DNA of 35,292 nucleotides from Brasilonema angustatum HA4187-MV1 (GCA_019359695.1 JAHHGV010000065.1:1-35292), one strand, 5' to 3'. Shown: positions 15,680 through 25,058, counted from the first letter of the stretch. Numbers and translations: made by a program. The notes: a model not told the origin generated them from the letters alone.

Positions 15680-15727
15680 GACATAACTTTACAAAACGAG
15701 AACACGCATCAAAGGAGCCAAGGAAGC

Positions 15728-18700
15728 ATGTTCACTCACGTCAAGTCCACCATTAGACATATTGTGCCTGATAACCTACGGGGGCGTCATTTAATTAAGG
15801 TGGTCTATGTCGTGTTAGAGTCCCAATACCAGAGTGCATTGTCACAAGCGGTTCGGGAAATTAACCAAAATCATCCCAATTTGGCGATTGAAATTAGTGG
15901 TTACTTGATTGAAGAACTCCGAGACCAAGAGAACTACCAGGAGTTCCAAAAAGATATGGCAAGTGCCAATATCTTTATTGCCTCGCTGATTTTTATAGAA
16001 GACTTAGCACAGAAGTTAGTCGCAGCAGTAGCACCATATCGCGATCGCCTGGACGTTGCGGTTGTGTTCCCCTCAATGCCCGAAGTTATGCGCCTAAATA
16101 AAATGGGCAGTTTCTCCTTAGCACAATTGGGGCAATCGAAAAGTGCGATCGCACAATTCATGCGGAAGCGCAAGGAAAAATCTGGCGCTGGCTTCCAAGA
16201 TGGAATGCTCAAGCTGCTGCGGACACTGCCGCAAGTCCTGAAGTATCTGCCAATGGACAAAGCACAGGACGCCCGAAATTTCATGCTCAGCTTTCAGTAT
16301 TGGCTGGGGGGTTCTGCAGACAACTTGGAAAACTTCTTGCTGATGCTAGCTGATAAGTACGTCTTGAAAAATAATGTAGAGACGAGAACTTTTACGTCAG
16401 TACAATACAAAGCACCAGTTGTCTATCCCGATATGGGAATTTGGCATCCTCTAGCGCCGACAATGTTTGAAGATGTCAAGGAATACCTCAACTGGTACAA
16501 CAGTCGTAAAGATATTCTCAATGATTTAAAAGATCCCTTAGCACCTTGTGTTGGATTGGTGTTACAGCGGACACACCTTGTGACTGGTGATGATGCCCAT
16601 TATGTGGCAATGGTGCAGGAACTCGAAGCTATGGGCGCACGGGTTGTTCCTGTGTTTGCTGGAGGTTTGGACTTTTCCAAACCTGTGGATGCGTACTTGT
16701 ACGAACCAACAACAAAAACCTCATTAGTGGATGCTGTCGTCTCCTTGACAGGTTTTGCCCTAGTAGGTGGACCAGCACGCCAAGACCATCCTAAGGCAAT
16801 TGATTCCCTGAAGCGGCTGAACCGTCCTTACATGGTAGTGTTGCCTCTGGTCTTCCAAACAACGGAAGAATGGCAGGATAGCGATTTGGGATTACACCCA
16901 ATTCAGGTGGCGTTGCAAATTGCCATTCCTGAATTAGATGGCGCAATTGAACCGATAATTTTATCAGGACGGGATGGGACAACAGGGAAGGCGATCGCCC
17001 TGCAAGATCGCATCGAAATAGTTGCACAACGCGCCCTCAAATGGGCTAACCTGCGCCGCAAGCCAAAGTTAAACAAGAAAGTTGCCATCACCGTTTTCAG
17101 TTTCCCACCAGATAAAGGCAACGTGGGAAGCGCCGCATACTTGGATGTGTTCGGCTCAATTTACGAGGTGATGAAAGCACTTCAGAACAACGGGTATGAT
17201 GTGCAAGACTTGCCTGAGTCCGCCAAGGAGTTGATGGAAGAAGTCATCCACGACGCGCAGGCGCAGTACAACAGCCCCGAACTCAACATTGCTTATCGGA
17301 TGTCGGTTCCTGAGTATGAAGCATTCACACCCTACTCACAACGCCTTGAGGAAAACTGGGGACCACCTCCCGGACAACTCAACAGCGATGGACAAAACCT
17401 GCTCATTTATGGTAAGCAATTCGGTAACGTCTTCATTGGTGTTCAGCCCACCTTTGGTTACGAAGGTGACCCCATGCGGTTGTTGTTCTCGCGTTCTGCA
17501 AGTCCACACCACGGTTTTGCGGCGTATTATACCTACTTGGAGCAAATTTGGCAAGCTGACGCTGTGCTGCACTTCGGGACTCACGGTTCCTTGGAATTTA
17601 TGCCAGGAAAACAGATGGGGATGTCTGGAGAATGTTATCCAGATAATTTGATTGGCACAATTCCTAATCTTTACTACTACGCCGCAAATAACCCCAGTGA
17701 AGCGACAATTGCCAAGCGTCGCAGCTACGCAGAGACAATTTCCTACCTGACTCCCCCAGCAGAAAATGCTGGATTGTACAAAGGTTTGAAAGAACTCAGC
17801 GAGTTGATTGCTTCTTACCAAACCTTGAAAGATACTGGACGCGGTATTCCCATTGTGAACACCATCATGGATAAATGCCGGATGGTGAACTTGGATAAGG
17901 ACATCGCCTTGAGCGAGCAAGATGCCAAAGATATGACCGCCGAAGAACGCGATAATATTGTTGGCTCGGTTTATCGCAAGTTGATGGAAATTGAATCGCG
18001 ATTGTTGCCATGTGGATTACACGTTGTTGGTAAACCACCATCGGCGGAAGAGGCGATCGCTACTCTGGTCAACATTGCCAACTTAGACCGTTCAGAGGAA
18101 GAGATTCAAAGTCTACCCCGGATTATCGCAAGCAGTATTGGGCGTAACATCGACGAAGTATACCAAAACAGCGACAAAGGCATTTTAGATGATGTCCAGC
18201 TGCTGCAAGACATCACAATGACAACCCGCGCTGCAGTTTCCGCCCTTGTGAAAGAGCAAATCGACGCAGAAGGACGAGTTTCCCTCGTTTCCAAGCTCAA
18301 CTTCTTCAACATGGGCAAAAAAGAACCTTGGGTAGAAGCACTGCACAAAGCAGGTTATACCAAGGTGGATGCGACAGCACTCAAACCACTGTTTGAGTAT
18401 TTGGAATTCTGCTTACAGCAAATCTGCGCTGATAATGAACTGGGCGCATTACTCAAAGGCTTAGAAGGCGAGTACATCCTTCCAGGTCCTGGTGGTGATC
18501 CGATTCGTAACCCAGATGTTTTGCCCACAGGTAAAAATATTCACGCCCTCGATCCCCAATCGATTCCTACAACTGCTGCTGTACAGTCGGCGAAAATCGT
18601 TGTAGACCGATTGCTGGCGCGTAACAAAGCAGAAAACGGCGGCAAGTATCCCGAAACCATCGCTTGTGTGCTATGGGGAACTGATAACATCAAAACCTAC

Positions 18701-19717
18701 GGGGAATCACTGGCACAAATTATGTGGATGGTGGGAGTACGACCGGTTCCCGATGCTTTGGGACGGGTTAATAAGTTAGAATTAATACCTCTACAAGAGT
18801 TGGGACGTCCGCGTATTGATGTGGTTGTCAACTGTTCTGGTGTCTTCCGCGATTTATTCATCAACCAAATGAATTTGCTAGATCAAGCGGTGAAAATGGC
18901 GGCGGAAGCAGATGAACCACCATCAATGAACTACGTCCGCAGACATGCTCTCGACCAAGCAGAGGAAATGGGGATCAACCTGCGCCAAGCAGCAACTCGC
19001 GTGTTTTCCAATGCTTCTGGTTCCTACTCGTCCAATATCAACTTGGCGGTAGAAAACAGCACTTGGGACAGCGAAGCCGAGTTGCAGGAAATGTACCTCA
19101 ACCGCAAATCCTTTGCCTTCAGTGCCGATAACCCCGGTACGATGGCAGAATCCCGAAAGATTTTTGAAACAACCTTGAAAACTGCTGAGGTCACTTTCCA
19201 AAATCTCGACTCATCCGAGATTAGCTTGACGGATGTTTCCCATTACTTTGATTCTGATCCCACAAAGGTTGTCGCTACCTTGCGGGGTGATGGTAAAACA
19301 CCAGCATCTTACATCGCCGACACCACCACAGCTAATGCTCAAGTTCGTACCTTATCAGAAACCGTGCGTTTGGATACTCGTACCAAATTGTTAAATCCCA
19401 AGTGGTACGAAGGAATGCTGTCTCACGGTTACGAAGGTGTGCGCGAACTCTCCAAACGCTTGGTAAATACAATGGGTTGGAGTGCAACCGCAGGTGCTGT
19501 GGATAACTGGGTTTATGAGGACACCAATGAAACCTTCATCAAAGATGAAGCAATGCGGAACCGTTTGTTGAACCTCAACCCTCATTCTTTCCGCAAAGTT
19601 GTTTCCACTTTATTGGAAGTCAATGGGCGCGGTTACTGGGAGACAAGCGAGAGTAATTTGGAATTGCTACGCGAATTGTATCAGGAGGTTGAAGATCGGA
19701 TTGAAGGAATTGAGTAG
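15728..19717 (+). CDS. chlH: Magnesium-chelatase subunit H (protoporphyrin IX-binding subunit)
   Basis: A 1329-residue protein. The ATG at 15728 gives [20 protein letters not shown], the usual cyanobacterial ChlH start, and AAGGAG lies at 15712-15717. An in-frame TTG at 15674 is therefore rejected. ChlH binds protoporphyrin IX and, with the AAA+ ChlI and ChlD subunits (not in this window), inserts Mg in the first committed step of chlorophyll synthesis. The protein is collinear with known Chl[35 protein letters not shown], the cobaltochelatase/Mg-chelatase core with [15 protein letters not shown] and [19 protein letters not shown], and a C-terminus with [20 protein letters not shown]. The gene looks intact and stands alone, with a REP/RAYT cluster after it. 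Confidence 0.98.
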   Translation: MFTHVKSTIRHIVPDNLRGRHLIKVVYVVLESQYQSALSQAVREINQNHPNLAIEISGYLIEELRDQENYQEFQKDMASANIFIASLIFIEDLAQKLVAAVAPYRDRLDVAVVFPSMPEVMRLNKMGSFSLAQLGQSKSAIAQFMRKRKEKSGAGFQDGMLKLLRTLPQVLKYLPMDKAQDARNFMLSFQYWLGGSADNLENFLLMLADKYVLKNNVETRTFTSVQYKAPVVYPDMGIWHPLAPTMFEDVKEYLNWYNSRKDILNDLKDPLAPCVGLVLQRTHLVTGDDAHYVAMVQELEAMGARVVPVFAGGLDFSKPVDAYLYEPTTKTSLVDAVVSLTGFALVGGPARQDHPKAIDSLKRLNRPYMVVLPLVFQTTEEWQDSDLGLHPIQVALQIAIPELDGAIEPIILSGRDGTTGKAIALQDRIEIVAQRALKWANLRRKPKLNKKVAITVFSFPPDKGNVGSAAYLDVFGSIYEVMKALQNNGYDVQDLPESAKELMEEVIHDAQAQYNSPELNIAYRMSVPEYEAFTPYSQRLEENWGPPPGQLNSDGQNLLIYGKQFGNVFIGVQPTFGYEGDPMRLLFSRSASPHHGFAAYYTYLEQIWQADAVLHFGTHGSLEFMPGKQMGMSGECYPDNLIGTIPNLYYYAANNPSEATIAKRRSYAETISYLTPPAENAGLYKGLKELSELIASYQTLKDTGRGIPIVNTIMDKCRMVNLDKDIALSEQDAKDMTAEERDNIVGSVYRKLMEIESRLLPCGLHVVGKPPSAEEAIATLVNIANLDRSEEEIQSLPRIIASSIGRNIDEVYQNSDKGILDDVQLLQDITMTTRAAVSALVKEQIDAEGRVSLVSKLNFFNMGKKEPWVEALHKAGYTKVDATALKPLFEYLEFCLQQICADNELGALLKGLEGEYILPGPGGDPIRNPDVLPTGKNIHALDPQSIPTTAAVQSAKIVVDRLLARNKAENGGKYPETIACVLWGTDNIKTYGESLAQIMWMVGVRPVPDALGRVNKLELIPLQELGRPRIDVVVNCSGVFRDLFINQMNLLDQAVKMAAEADEPPSMNYVRRHALDQAEEMGINLRQAATRVFSNASGSYSSNINLAVENSTWDSEAELQEMYLNRKSFAFSADNPGTMAESRKIFETTLKTAEVTFQNLDSSEISLTDVSHYFDSDPTKVVATLRGDGKTPASYIADTTTANAQVRTLSETVRLDTRTKLLNPKWYEGMLSHGYEGVRELSKRLVNTMGWSATAGAVDNWVYEDTNETFIKDEAMRNRLLNLNPHSFRKVVSTLLEVNGRGYWETSESNLELLRELYQEVEDRIEGIE

Positions 19718-19726
19718 GTTATAACC

Positions 19727-19896
19727 GTGTAAAGACGCGAAATGTAGAGACGTTGCCCTTCGGGTTCGCCAGTCGCCTGCGGAGGGTTTCCCTCCCGCAG
19801 CGCTGGACTCACATGCAACGTCTCTACACGTTGTCTGTTATGTAGAGATATTCTGTGGAACGTTTCTATATGATTTTTCACGCAACGTCTTTACAC
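19727..19896. repeat. Cluster of REP-like palindromes upstream of the RAYT gene
   Basis: Outer arms GTGTAAAGACG (19727-19737) and CGTCTTTACAC (19886-19896) enclose two REP-like units. The first has arms TGTAGAGACGTTGC (19743-19756) and GCAACGTCTCTACA (19815-19828), separated by 58 bp of a different repeat (19757-19814). The second is a degenerate 30-mer at 19841-19870 that starts TGTAGAGA and ends CGTTTCTATA. All resemble the perfect palindrome at 20503-20534. Confidence 0.8.
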
Positions 19897-19916
19897 AATT
19901 TTTTGAAACCAACTGA

Positions 19917-20486
19917 ATGACCTTATTCAAAAATAAATATCGTGTTGAATCTATTCGTTTGCCGAATCGGGACTATGCCGCAAATGGATACTATTTTGTG
20001 ACCATATGCACCAATGAACGCCAATGGTTTTTTGGTGATGTAATAAATGGTCAGATGCATTTATCAACGATTGGGCAAATAGCAGAAAAATTTTGGGTAG
20101 AAATTCCTAAACATTGTCAAGATACCTATATAGACACGTATGTAATAATGCCCAATCACATGCATGGAATTGTTGTTATTGAACGTTCTGAATGTAGAAC
20201 TTTCGGATGCAATGTCTCTACAAATTTCAATCAATCTGATATCTCCAAAGCAGCGTCGGAAATTTCTCCCAAAGCTGGTACTTTAAGTGTAATTTTACGT
20301 TCTTACAAATCTGCTGTTACCAAATGGTGCAGAATGAACGGTTATCCTGAGTTTGCTTGGCAACAGCGATTTTATGAACACATAATTCGCGCTGATGGTT
20401 CTCTAGACCAGATTCGAGAGTACATACTTTATAACTCTGTTAAATGGGAACATGACAAGAATAATCCAGCAAATTTGTGGATGTGA
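19917..20486 (+). CDS. REP-associated tyrosine transposase (RAYT, Y1/IS200-like)
   Basis: A 189-residue single-strand DNA transposase of the Y1 HUH family. It has the RAYT N-terminus (RLPNRDYAANGYYFVTICTN), the HUH metal site H81-M82-H83 in VIMPNHMHGIVV, and the catalytic Tyr130 in LRSYKSAVTKW. RAYTs are thought to process and spread REP palindromes; here such palindromes lie on both sides of the gene (19727-19896 and 20503-20534). A diverged 30-bp copy of the palindrome (20193-20222) lies within the reading frame and encodes residues 93-102 (CRTFGCNVST) in the linker between the HUH and Tyr motifs. The frame remains open, so the protein may still be active. Confidence 0.92.
   Translation: MTLFKNKYRVESIRLPNRDYAANGYYFVTICTNERQWFFGDVINGQMHLSTIGQIAEKFWVEIPKHCQDTYIDTYVIMPNHMHGIVVIERSECRTFGCNVSTNFNQSDISKAASEISPKAGTLSVILRSYKSAVTKWCRMNGYPEFAWQQRFYEHIIRADGSLDQIREYILYNSVKWEHDKNNPANLWM
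20193..20222. repeat. REP-like 30-mer inside the RAYT reading frame
   Basis: It begins TGTAGA and ends ATGCAATGTCTCTACA. Its right half differs from the perfect palindrome at 20503-20534 by one base; the left half has several changes. It does not shift the frame. Confidence 0.7.
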
Positions 20487-20502
20487 TGCATTGCATTCCA
20501 CG

Positions 20503-20534
20503 TTGTAGAGACGTTGCATGCAACGTCTCTACAA
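20503..20534. repeat. 32-bp perfect REP-like palindrome downstream of RAYT
   Basis: TTGTAGAGACGTTGCA and its exact reverse complement abut with no spacer, 16 bp downstream of the RAYT stop codon. It may also act as a transcript hairpin and is the best candidate for the substrate of the adjacent transposase. Confidence 0.85.
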
Positions 20535-20576
20535 TAGAATCGGTAAAATATAGATACCCCAATCTTAAATCCCCCT

Positions 20577-21152
20577 ATGAATGCCCTAATAGTTAATCTC
20601 AATCCTGTGATTGAACTGACAGATGAGCAATTTTTCCAGCTATGTCAGGCAAACCGCGATTTGAGGTTTGAACGCACTGCTACAGGAGAATTAATTATTA
20701 TGCCACCCACAGGGGGAGAAACAGGAAACCGTAATGCTGGACTAACTGGTCAAATTTGGTTATGGAATGAACAAAAAAAACTAGGTATAGTTTTCGATTC
20801 TTCAACAGGGTTTAAACTTTTTAACGGCGCGGATCGTTCCCCTGATGCTGCTTGGGTGAAACTGGAACGCTGGAATGCACTGACTCAAGAACAACAAACA
20901 AGATTTCTACCACTTTGTCCTGATTTTGTAGTTGAATTACTTTCGCCGAGTGATAGTTTGAAAGTGACTCGGGAGAAGATGAAAGAATACCAAGAGAATG
21001 GTACTCGTTTGGGTTGGTTAATTAATCGTAAATCTCGGCAAGTAGAGATTTATCGAATTGGGCAAGAGGTTGAAGTGTTGGAATCTCCTGTTAGTTTGTC
21101 AGGCGAGGATGTGCTACCTGGATTTGTGTTAAATCTTGAGGCTATTTGGTAA
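20577..21152 (+). CDS. Uma2-family (DUF820) putative PD-(D/E)XK endonuclease
   Basis: A 191-residue protein of a family greatly expanded in filamentous cyanobacteria. It has the restriction-endonuclease-like core: GELIIMPPTGGETG at the N-terminus, the Asp of RSPDAAWV and the Glu of CPDFVVELLSPSD, followed by KMKEYQENGTRLGWLINRKSRQVEIYR and a C-terminal LPGFVLNLEAIW. Family members are predicted nucleases, often linked to mobile elements, and their cellular role is not established. The gene starts about 40 bp after the REP-like palindrome. Confidence 0.92.
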   Translation: MNALIVNLNPVIELTDEQFFQLCQANRDLRFERTATGELIIMPPTGGETGNRNAGLTGQIWLWNEQKKLGIVFDSSTGFKLFNGADRSPDAAWVKLERWNALTQEQQTRFLPLCPDFVVELLSPSDSLKVTREKMKEYQENGTRLGWLINRKSRQVEIYRIGQEVEVLESPVSLSGEDVLPGFVLNLEAIW

Positions 21153-21246
21153 ATTGGGGCGTTTGTAAAGCAAATGGAAACAGGTGTTTCTGCTCAACAA
21201 CTAGAATTATTTCAATTATAGCTGTCGCCAAAGACAATCAACCTTT

Positions 21247-22125
21247 TTAAAAACCAGCAGCAAATTCCTTTGCAAAATCTTCCAACTTTACTTTGCCCAT
21301 AGCAATTGGCTTATGCAGTTCGTAATCCTGCCGCAATGCGCCGCTGTGAATGCTGGCACCCAATTCAACAGATTTAGCGGCAATATGTGCCGGCATTCCT
21401 TTCTTTTCCAAAGCATCTTGCATTTGCTCATCAGTAAAAGTTACCCATTTTAAATCCGGCTTACCAATAGCGATGCCTAAGATATCAGCGGTTTCGTTGG
21501 CAGTATGCTCGTCGCTCGCCACATAGCGCACTTTCTTGTCGGTAGCAGGTGTTTCTATCTCTTCTACAGCGGCGGCGGCAATATCTCTTGGGGCAACCAT
21601 TACGATCTTGTCGTCACCACCATAGTTTGCACCGATAAAGCCCTGACCTTTTATCATGTCAACAAAGCTGTAAAGATTGTAGTAGATGTAACCAGCGCGC
21701 AGATGCGTAATGGCTACGTCTGACAGCTCATTCAGAATGCCTTCTACATCATGAGAACCGACGATGAATCCGGTGCCCTTATCTAAATGTGCGCCCCAAC
21801 TGCTGAGATGAACCACACGCTTTACGCCCGACCGTTGAATGGCTTGTGCATAGCTGCTGCCGATTCTCCGGTAATGCTCTCTCGGATCGGGTGCGGTAAA
21901 GTTTGGCGGCACCATAGCATAGACGGCATCGGCTCCGGTAAAGGTAGACACCAGAAAATCAACGTCTTCCAATGAGCCGATGGCGGCGATCGCGCCATTG
22001 GCTTCAATGTCTTTTTGCTTTTCCGGCTTGCTGCTGATAACCGTAACTGTATGACCTTTTTGTACTAACTCGGTTGCCAGGGGCTTGCCGATGTTTCCTA
22101 ACGAACCTGTTACTATAACTTTCAT
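21247..22125 (-). CDS. NmrA-like NAD(P)-binding oxidoreductase
   Basis: A 292-residue atypical short-chain dehydrogenase. The nucleotide-binding motif is MKVIVTGSLGNIGKPLATEL. It has the NmrA-type continuation GSLEDVDFLVSTFTGADAVYAMVPP and no YxxxK active site, so it may be a redox sensor or a quinone- or substrate-specific reductase. The C-terminus resembles other NmrA/azoreductase-like proteins of this length. It is last in the minus-strand row MarR - FAD monooxygenase - AlkB-like - NmrA-like. Its first 122 bp overlap the end of the AlkB-like frame, so translational coupling is possible. Confidence 0.88.
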   Translation of the reverse strand: MKVIVTGSLGNIGKPLATELVQKGHTVTVISSKPEKQKDIEANGAIAAIGSLEDVDFLVSTFTGADAVYAMVPPNFTAPDPREHYRRIGSSYAQAIQRSGVKRVVHLSSWGAHLDKGTGFIVGSHDVEGILNELSDVAITHLRAGYIYYNLYSFVDMIKGQGFIGANYGGDDKIVMVAPRDIAAAAVEEIETPATDKKVRYVASDEHTANETADILGIAIGKPDLKWVTFTDEQMQDALEKKGMPAHIAAKSVELGASIHSGALRQDYELHKPIAMGKVKLEDFAKEFAAGF

Positions 22126-22873
22126 AAATATTTCGTTTCACGTGATTTGATTGGGTGGAAGTCAGAAGGTAACCCTCAAGCGGCATAACGTTGCCTATGA
22201 CCTGCCACACCTGGCTTTTGCCCCAAAGAGACCGGGGAAGATCGCGCTCAGGTTTTTGCTCACCATTACCGATCGCCTCCACATGTGGTCTAAACGTCCA
22301 GTTGATTCGTTCGCCAACTGGACGAGCGGTTTTTGGAACCGTGTGAACCCAGTCTTCTTGACAGCCAGGAAGCATGATCAACAAAGACCCGCTCTCTAGA
22401 TGGTATTCAACAGTTTCACCGCTGTCCTTGTGCCGCAGCTTAAATTTGCGAGTGCTACCTAAGCTTAAAGAGGCGATGGCTGCGCCAAAGCCTTCGGCTA
22501 ACGCAGGTCTTTTACCGATCTGAGGGAAATTATCAGAGTGCCAGCCAATTGAGTCTTTGCCTGTTCGGTAGCGATTACCGACTACAAAATTGAACTGATA
22601 TCCGCTCAATGCTTGAATGCGATCGCGGGCTTCTAGCAAGAAGTCGGGCCAGGGAGCGGCTTCAATCTTGGTGCCACGATATTCGTAGTGCAGGTCGTCG
22701 CCAAACAGGGACTCATCACGCGGTACGGGAATTGATTTTCCATATATATTGATTTCGCTCCGAGTCCATTCGAGTTCCTTGGACTTTTGAAACCAATCGA
22801 AGTCATCTACCGAATTGAGAAAATTCGGGTAAAACAGAACGGGCGGCTTTATTTTGGTTAGCAAACTACTCAT
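22004..22873 (-). CDS. AlkB-like 2-oxoglutarate/Fe(II) dioxygenase with an overlapping C-terminal tail
   Basis: A 289-residue protein when started at 22873 (GGGAG 7 nt upstream). An ATG at 22906, also with AAGGA upstream, would add 11 residues that mostly encode that Shine-Dalgarno sequence. The AlkB fold is clear: NRYRTGKDSIGWHSDN with the HxD iron ligands (H112, D114), the third ligand in WVHTVPK (H177) and the 2-oxoglutarate-binding RINWTFR (R189, R195). Homologues remove alkyl groups from DNA or RNA bases; the substrate here is not known. The fold ends near residue 198. The last 90 or so residues, basic and low in complexity, have no counterpart in the family, and the final 40 codons overlap the NmrA-like gene in another frame. 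Confidence 0.9.
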   Translation of the reverse strand: MSSLLTKIKPPVLFYPNFLNSVDDFDWFQKSKELEWTRSEINIYGKSIPVPRDESLFGDDLHYEYRGTKIEAAPWPDFLLEARDRIQALSGYQFNFVVGNRYRTGKDSIGWHSDNFPQIGKRPALAEGFGAAIASLSLGSTRKFKLRHKDSGETVEYHLESGSLLIMLPGCQEDWVHTVPKTARPVGERINWTFRPHVEAIGNGEQKPERDLPRSLWGKSQVWQVIGNVMPLEGYLLTSTQSNHVKRNIYESYSNRFVRKHRQAPGNRVSTKRSYSYGYQQQAGKAKRH

Positions 22874-22955
22874 GCTGCATCTCCCTTTATTGTTATCAAT
22901 AGTCATGGTTGATCCTTAACAGGGATGATTGAATTTGGATTTCGGCATCACTTCA

Positions 22956-24098
22956 CTACGGCTTGCTAAAGTCGATTTCGAGTCCGTAAATGTGTCGTCC
23001 GACTTCCAGGCATTCCGAAATCTCATTGCGTGTCCGCTCCTGCATACGCGCCTCGCACTTTTTCACGGCCTCCGTGACCTCGGCGGCCGGATTGGCCACT
23101 AAGCCGTCGGCCAGTTCGAGCGAGTCGAGCAGTGCAAGGTTCACCCCCTTGCCGGTGAACGGCGGCATGGCGTGCGACGAGTCGCCGACCATGGCAAGAC
23201 CCGGCCGCGTCTCCCACCGGTGGTCCGGCGGCATCACGGACAGAGGCCAGCGATGGAAATTGCCGTCGACTTGTGTCAGCATCGTCAACAGCTCGGGCGA
23301 CCAATCGTGATAAGCGGCAGTGATAGCGTTGAGGACGGCCTTGCTGTCGTCGAGCGCGAAGCCTTGCGCCGCAGGCCAGTCCTGGGCAACCACCATCGAG
23401 TAATAGAGAAGGATCAAGTCGCGGGAGCAGCGTTGCACGAAAATGGTCTGGTGATGCTCGGCGAACATCACCGAACCCTCGCCCAGAAGGTTCGACAGTT
23501 CGGAGCCGCGCCAAAGCTCCTTGCGGATCACGCCCGCAAGCATCGTCATGCCGGTGTAGCGCGGGCGGACCCGCGTCAGGCAGGGCCTGACGCGGGAGCC
23601 GACGCCATCGGCACCGACGACGAGATCGGCGGTGACGGGTGCTTGATCTTTAAACTCTATGCGCCACCGACCGTCCACCTCGGGCAAGACATCGTTGACG
23701 GCGTGGCCCCAGGCAATTGTGTCGGGAGCGAGCGAACCAAGCAGCATCTGACGGAGATCACCGCGGTCGATCTCCGGCCCGGCCTCCTCGTGGGTTCCGG
23801 CTTCGTCCGCAGGGTGCGGCTTGCCTCGCGAATCCAGCATCTTGAAAGCCTTGGCGTCACTACGCGAGAGGCGACGGAATTCCTCCATCAGCCCAGCCTG
23901 TTCGATCGCCCGTTGGCCGGCGTTCTTGCGCAGATCGAGGCTGCCGCCTTGCGACCGCGAGGTCGGCGAGGCGTCACGCTCGAAGACCTTCACGGAGAAG
24001 CCCTGTGTCTGTAATAGCCGCGCCAACATCGTACCAGCTGGACCAGCTCCGACGATGGCGACCTTACCTCCGTCCCGTAGCTCTTCGCAAGATTTCAT
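22956..24098 (-). CDS. TetX-like FAD-dependent monooxygenase
   Basis: A 380-residue class A flavoprotein monooxygenase. FAD motifs: GxGxxG as VAIVGAGPAGTMLARLL with the acidic end VFERD, the DG region DLVVGADGVGSRVR, and the GD motif MVGDSSHAMPPFTGKGVN. Segments such as GGSLDLRKNAGQRAIEQAGL and PEIDRGDLRQMLLGSLAPDTI line up with TetX (LDLHKGSGQEAMKKAGL, EINRNDLRAILLNSL, from memory), so it belongs to the TetX-like branch. Activity on tetracyclines is not implied. By eye the gene is much richer in GC than its surroundings, suggesting transfer, perhaps from a proteobacterium. A MarR gene lies upstream, and a palindrome (24255-24274) sits in the gap where the promoter should be. Confidence 0.9.
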   Translation of the reverse strand: MKSCEELRDGGKVAIVGAGPAGTMLARLLQTQGFSVKVFERDASPTSRSQGGSLDLRKNAGQRAIEQAGLMEEFRRLSRSDAKAFKMLDSRGKPHPADEAGTHEEAGPEIDRGDLRQMLLGSLAPDTIAWGHAVNDVLPEVDGRWRIEFKDQAPVTADLVVGADGVGSRVRPCLTRVRPRYTGMTMLAGVIRKELWRGSELSNLLGEGSVMFAEHHQTIFVQRCSRDLILLYYSMVVAQDWPAAQGFALDDSKAVLNAITAAYHDWSPELLTMLTQVDGNFHRWPLSVMPPDHRWETRPGLAMVGDSSHAMPPFTGKGVNLALLDSLELADGLVANPAAEVTEAVKKCEARMQERTRNEISECLEVGRHIYGLEIDFSKP

Positions 24099-24254
24099 GA
24101 TAGTCCCTCATAGTTCCTTTGGATTTGGTTGCGCACATAGACGGGTGCTAGGTAATCAGTGCGAGTCCTGATTCTGACAACATCTTTTCCATTCCCTTTC
24201 GCCTTTAATTTTTGCGTCGAATGTGATAAAGTGCATCATTATGAATGCTAGCGT

Positions 24255-24274
24255 ATTGACAATATGTTGTCAAT
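24255..24274. promoter_or_regulatory. Candidate MarR operator upstream of the FAD monooxygenase
   Basis: ATTGACAATATGTTGTCAAT has perfect 8-bp arms around TATG and overlaps the marR stop codon. On the minus strand its TTGACA could be a -35 box with TAGCAT 17 bp further as a -10. The half-site ATTGACAA recurs at 24779-24786, 30 bp upstream of marR, which suggests a shared regulator. Confidence 0.5.
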
Positions 24275-24749
24275 CATCGTTTTGCATCTTCTGCGTAATG
24301 GCTTCCAGAAGTGCCACGGCACGAGTGATTTGTTCCGCGTCAAAGTCTTCGGCGATCGCATTTGTCCACTGCCATTCGCGCTCCAACGCATCGTGATACG
24401 TTGCCCTGCCAGCTTCCGTAAGAAGCAAGTGCATCGCTCGGGCATCGCCGGGATTTTCGGCAAACTCAACCAGACCGTCGCTTGCCATGTCGTCAGCGAG
24501 TCGTTGTACGGCTTGCCGTGTTAAGCCCATATGCCGCGCCAATTCGCTTACCGTGACGCGCTTTTCAAGTGCAAATAACTCACTCAGCATTTGCCACCGA
24601 GCATTGGTTATTCCCGTACCCCGCATTAGGCGTGTTCCTGATTTTTGCACCGTTGCGTTCATACGAAGTACGGCGCGAATCAGATCGGTTAAAGCGTTCG
24701 ACGCGGGCGTTTTTTTCTTATGGTAAAAAGGCACGTTCTTGTTTCCCAA
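24270..24749 (-). CDS. MarR-family transcriptional regulator
   Basis: A 159-residue protein with the MarR winged helix: NARWQMLSELFALEKRVTVSELARHMGLTRQAVQRLADDMASDGLVEFAENPGDAR, spanning about residues 49-103 and including the wing (NPGDAR), then LLLTEAG and C-terminal dimerisation helices. It is encoded upstream of and on the same strand as the TetX-like monooxygenase, and probably controls it and the following AlkB-like and NmrA-like genes in response to a small aromatic or oxidant. The start at 24749 is the first Met; MNATV-type internal starts are less likely given the helix that precedes them. Confidence 0.9.
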   Translation of the reverse strand: MGNKNVPFYHKKKTPASNALTDLIRAVLRMNATVQKSGTRLMRGTGITNARWQMLSELFALEKRVTVSELARHMGLTRQAVQRLADDMASDGLVEFAENPGDARAMHLLLTEAGRATYHDALEREWQWTNAIAEDFDAEQITRAVALLEAITQKMQNDD

Positions 24750-24817
24750 AATTCGGGCATCTATCGTATTATCGGTAAATTGACAAAGAAGCTATTAAAA
24801 TTTATCAAAATAATTTT

Positions 24818-24916
24818 ATGAAATCTTCCAACTCAGACCAAACCTATTTAGAAGATATTACCAAGCTCAATTCCGAAATATCCGACTTGGCAGTTTGGTT
24901 GCAAAACCAGCAGTAA
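24818..24916 (+). CDS. Possible 32-residue small protein
   Basis: ATG at 24818 to TAA at 24914-24916 encodes MKSSNSDQTYLEDITKLNSE and 12 more residues, with a heptad-like L/I pattern. No Shine-Dalgarno sequence is seen; upstream is AT-rich. It could be a remnant of a larger gene or chance. I do not recognise it. Confidence 0.25.
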   Translation: MKSSNSDQTYLEDITKLNSEISDLAVWLQNQQ

Positions 24917-24923
24917 GAACTAT

Positions 24924-25058
24924 TTACACATAATAGGCAAGTACAGAATAAAATTGAGAAGCGATCAGCAATGCTTCGGCTCCCTGCTGGAGCATCGCCT
25001 TTACAAGAGTATGAATATCAAGGGTGCGTTCGCCTACATTAACCTCATCACCAGGAGT
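24924..25058 (-). pseudogene. Possible C-terminal remnant of an unidentified gene
   Basis: Read on the minus strand, about 44 codons give a protein-like stretch including RTPGDEVNVGERTLDIHTL, KAMLQQGAEALL and a tail QFYSVLAYYV before a stop at 24924-24926. Its upstream end meets the small palindrome at 25072-25094, and no start codon or earlier coding sequence is found. I cannot name the family. Chance is possible. Confidence 0.3.

Larger units (their letters stand above)
14891..15727. other. Long intergenic and leader region upstream of chlH
   Basis: About 840 bp without a supported gene. It contains an interspersed palindromic repeat at 15250-15325 and a perfect small palindrome at 15665-15679 close to chlH. 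The AT-rich stretch 15480-15660 is the likely promoter and 5' leader region of chlH. I see no riboswitch that I can name. Confidence 0.55.

Noticed and set aside
15674-15727. TTG start giving an 18-residue N-terminal extension of ChlH
   Set aside because: The ATG at 15728 has AAGGAG and gives the conserved [10 protein letters not shown] start.
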